Assembly: GCA_900769285.1 (NCBI GenBank)
Contig: CAAGGB010000262.1
Span: forward strand, 1-15,109
Reading direction: 5' to 3'
Length of the DNA: 15,109 bases
Source: Victivallales bacterium
GTDB lineage: Bacteria; Verrucomicrobiota; Lentisphaeria; Oligosphaerales; Oligosphaeraceae
Positions within the stretch are counted from its first letter, which is position 1. Each line of letters opens with the position of its first letter. Made by a program: the position numbers and the translations under genes. Of this stretch, positions 14,405 to 15,109 are shown piece by piece. Below the pieces are notes generated by a model. The model was not told where the DNA came from and did no database searches. It saw nothing but the letters and a program-made list of their open reading frames with translations.

Positions 14405-15109
14405 ATGAGCCAATCCGCCCTGCTGCTCCTCTTCATCGCCCTCACCGCACTGATGGCACTCGTCCCCGCACTCCTCCGGCGCTTCGGCATCCCCATGGTC
14501 ATCGCGCTCCTCCTCGTCGGCATGCTCATCGCGCCCCATGGCGGCGGACTCGACCTCGTCCGACACCTCTCCAACGCCCTCAGCTTCCTCGGACCGCCCG
14601 GACAGCGCGCCGAAACCGCCGCCGAAACCGCGCGCGTCTTCGACAGCCTCCTCTCCCTCCTCGGCTCACTCGGACTCATGCTCCTCATGGCCATCGCCGG
14701 CATGGAGGCCGACTTCAGGCTCATCCGCACCGTCCGCCGACCCGTCATCGCCCTCAGCATCGCCACCTTCCTCGTACCCGCCATCGCCGGATACCTCGTC
14801 TACGCGCACTTCGAGCCCAACGCCCTCGAGGGAAAGCTCCTCTACGCCTCCCTCTTCGCCTCGCACTCCGTCGGCATCGTCTTCCCCGTCATCCGCTCCC
14901 ACGAACTCACCCGCAGCCGCTTCGGCGCCAGCGTCCTCATCTCCACCGTCATCACCGACATCGCCAGCATCATCCTCCTCGCCGTCAGCGTACAGCTCTT
15001 CCGACAGCGACACGGCATCTCCCACATGGTCGGCTCCAGCACCCTCTCCCTCTTCGACCACCTCGACAGCTCCATCCTGGGCAACAGCTTCATGCCCATC
15101 TTCCTGCTC
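14405..15109 (+). CDS. CPA2-family cation:proton antiporter, N-terminal part (runs off window)
   Basis: The first 235 residues of a polytopic inner-membrane protein of the monovalent cation:proton antiporter-2 (KefB/Na+-H+ exchanger) family. Hydrophobic segments include SALLLLFIALTALMALVPAL, RRFGIPMVIALLLVGMLIAP (the family's conserved TM2 with its IP turn), LGLMLLMAIAGMEADF, VIALSIATFLVPAIAGYLV and LLYASLFASHSVGIVFPVI. SVLISTVITDIASIILLAV follows, in which TD lies where the ion-binding Asp is expected. FASHSVG replaces the more usual small/Ser-Thr SST turn. A loop of about 40 polar residues (50-80) between TM2 and TM3 is longer than in most homologues. ATG 14405 has CAGGA eight bases upstream. 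The C-terminal half, including any TrkA-N domain, lies outside the window, so KefB-type potassium efflux versus sodium exchange cannot be decided. Confidence 0.85.
   Translation, partial: MSQSALLLLFIALTALMALVPALLRRFGIPMVIALLLVGMLIAPHGGGLDLVRHLSNALSFLGPPGQRAETAAETARVFDSLLSLLGSLGLMLLMAIAGMEADFRLIRTVRRPVIALSIATFLVPAIAGYLVYAHFEPNALEGKLLYASLFASHSVGIVFPVIRSHELTRSRFGASVLISTVITDIASIILLAVSVQLFRQRHGISHMVGSSTLSLFDHLDSSILGNSFMPIFLL

Noticed and set aside
1..15109. Mobile element, prophage, CRISPR, toxin-antitoxin or defence island
   Set aside because: No transposase, integrase, direct-repeat array, short toxin-antitoxin pair or nuclease-helicase set was found. Gene content is core metabolism and envelope.

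Overview
The window is 15.1 kb of dense, very GC-rich bacterial chromosome with 13 protein-coding genes, two of them cut by the window edges. No RNA gene, insertion sequence, CRISPR array or phage gene was seen. The chromosome looks Gram-negative: there is an LpxL/HtrB-type lipid A acyltransferase homologue and an MsbA-type ABC exporter. A eukaryote-like UDP-sugar pyrophosphorylase, a stand-alone AICAR transformylase and an L-rhamnose isomerase paired with a PHP-like gene suggest the Planctomycetes-Verrucomicrobia-Lentisphaerae (PVC) group. That placement is an inference from gene types only and is not secure.

Layout. (1) 2-376: 3' end of thioredoxin reductase. (2) 377-3238: a good promoter (400-429), then a PHP-like metallohydrolase gene and L-rhamnose isomerase (rhaA), closed by a long GC hairpin at 3280-3317. 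(3) 3359-10131: six co-oriented genes with small gaps: a double-ACT-domain regulator, a sugar-phosphate isomerase/epimerase-like TIM barrel, a TraB/GumN protein, a DegT-family PLP aminotransferase, an MsbA-like ABC exporter with a long Pro/Thr/Ala-rich loop, and a PurH-like AICAR transformylase lacking the cyclohydrolase domain. (4) 10157-10194: a strong hairpin between convergent genes. (5) 11286-10225, minus strand: a short-chain polyprenyl (probably geranylgeranyl) diphosphate synthase. (6) 11287-11531: a divergent promoter region with an AT-rich island and a GC hairpin. (7) 11532-15109: a UAP1/UDPGP-type pyrophosphorylase, an LpxL-like acyltransferase, dihydroneopterin aldolase (folB) and the start of a CPA2-type cation:proton antiporter.

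Functional themes are mixed housekeeping: thiol redox, rhamnose use, purine and folate synthesis, isoprenoid synthesis, and cell-envelope sugar and lipid work (aminotransferase, exporter, UDP-sugar synthesis, acyltransferase). They do not form one pathway. The window reads as ordinary core chromosome rather than an accessory island, and I found no convincing undescribed system.

The clearest whole-window signal is strand asymmetry. Plus-strand genes use C-ending codons (CTC, GTC, GCC) and avoid G-ending four-fold codons. The single minus-strand gene uses CTG, GCG, TCG and ACG. The plus strand is therefore C-rich and G-poor whichever strand codes. This bias also creates many long spurious open frames on both strands, which are not annotated here.
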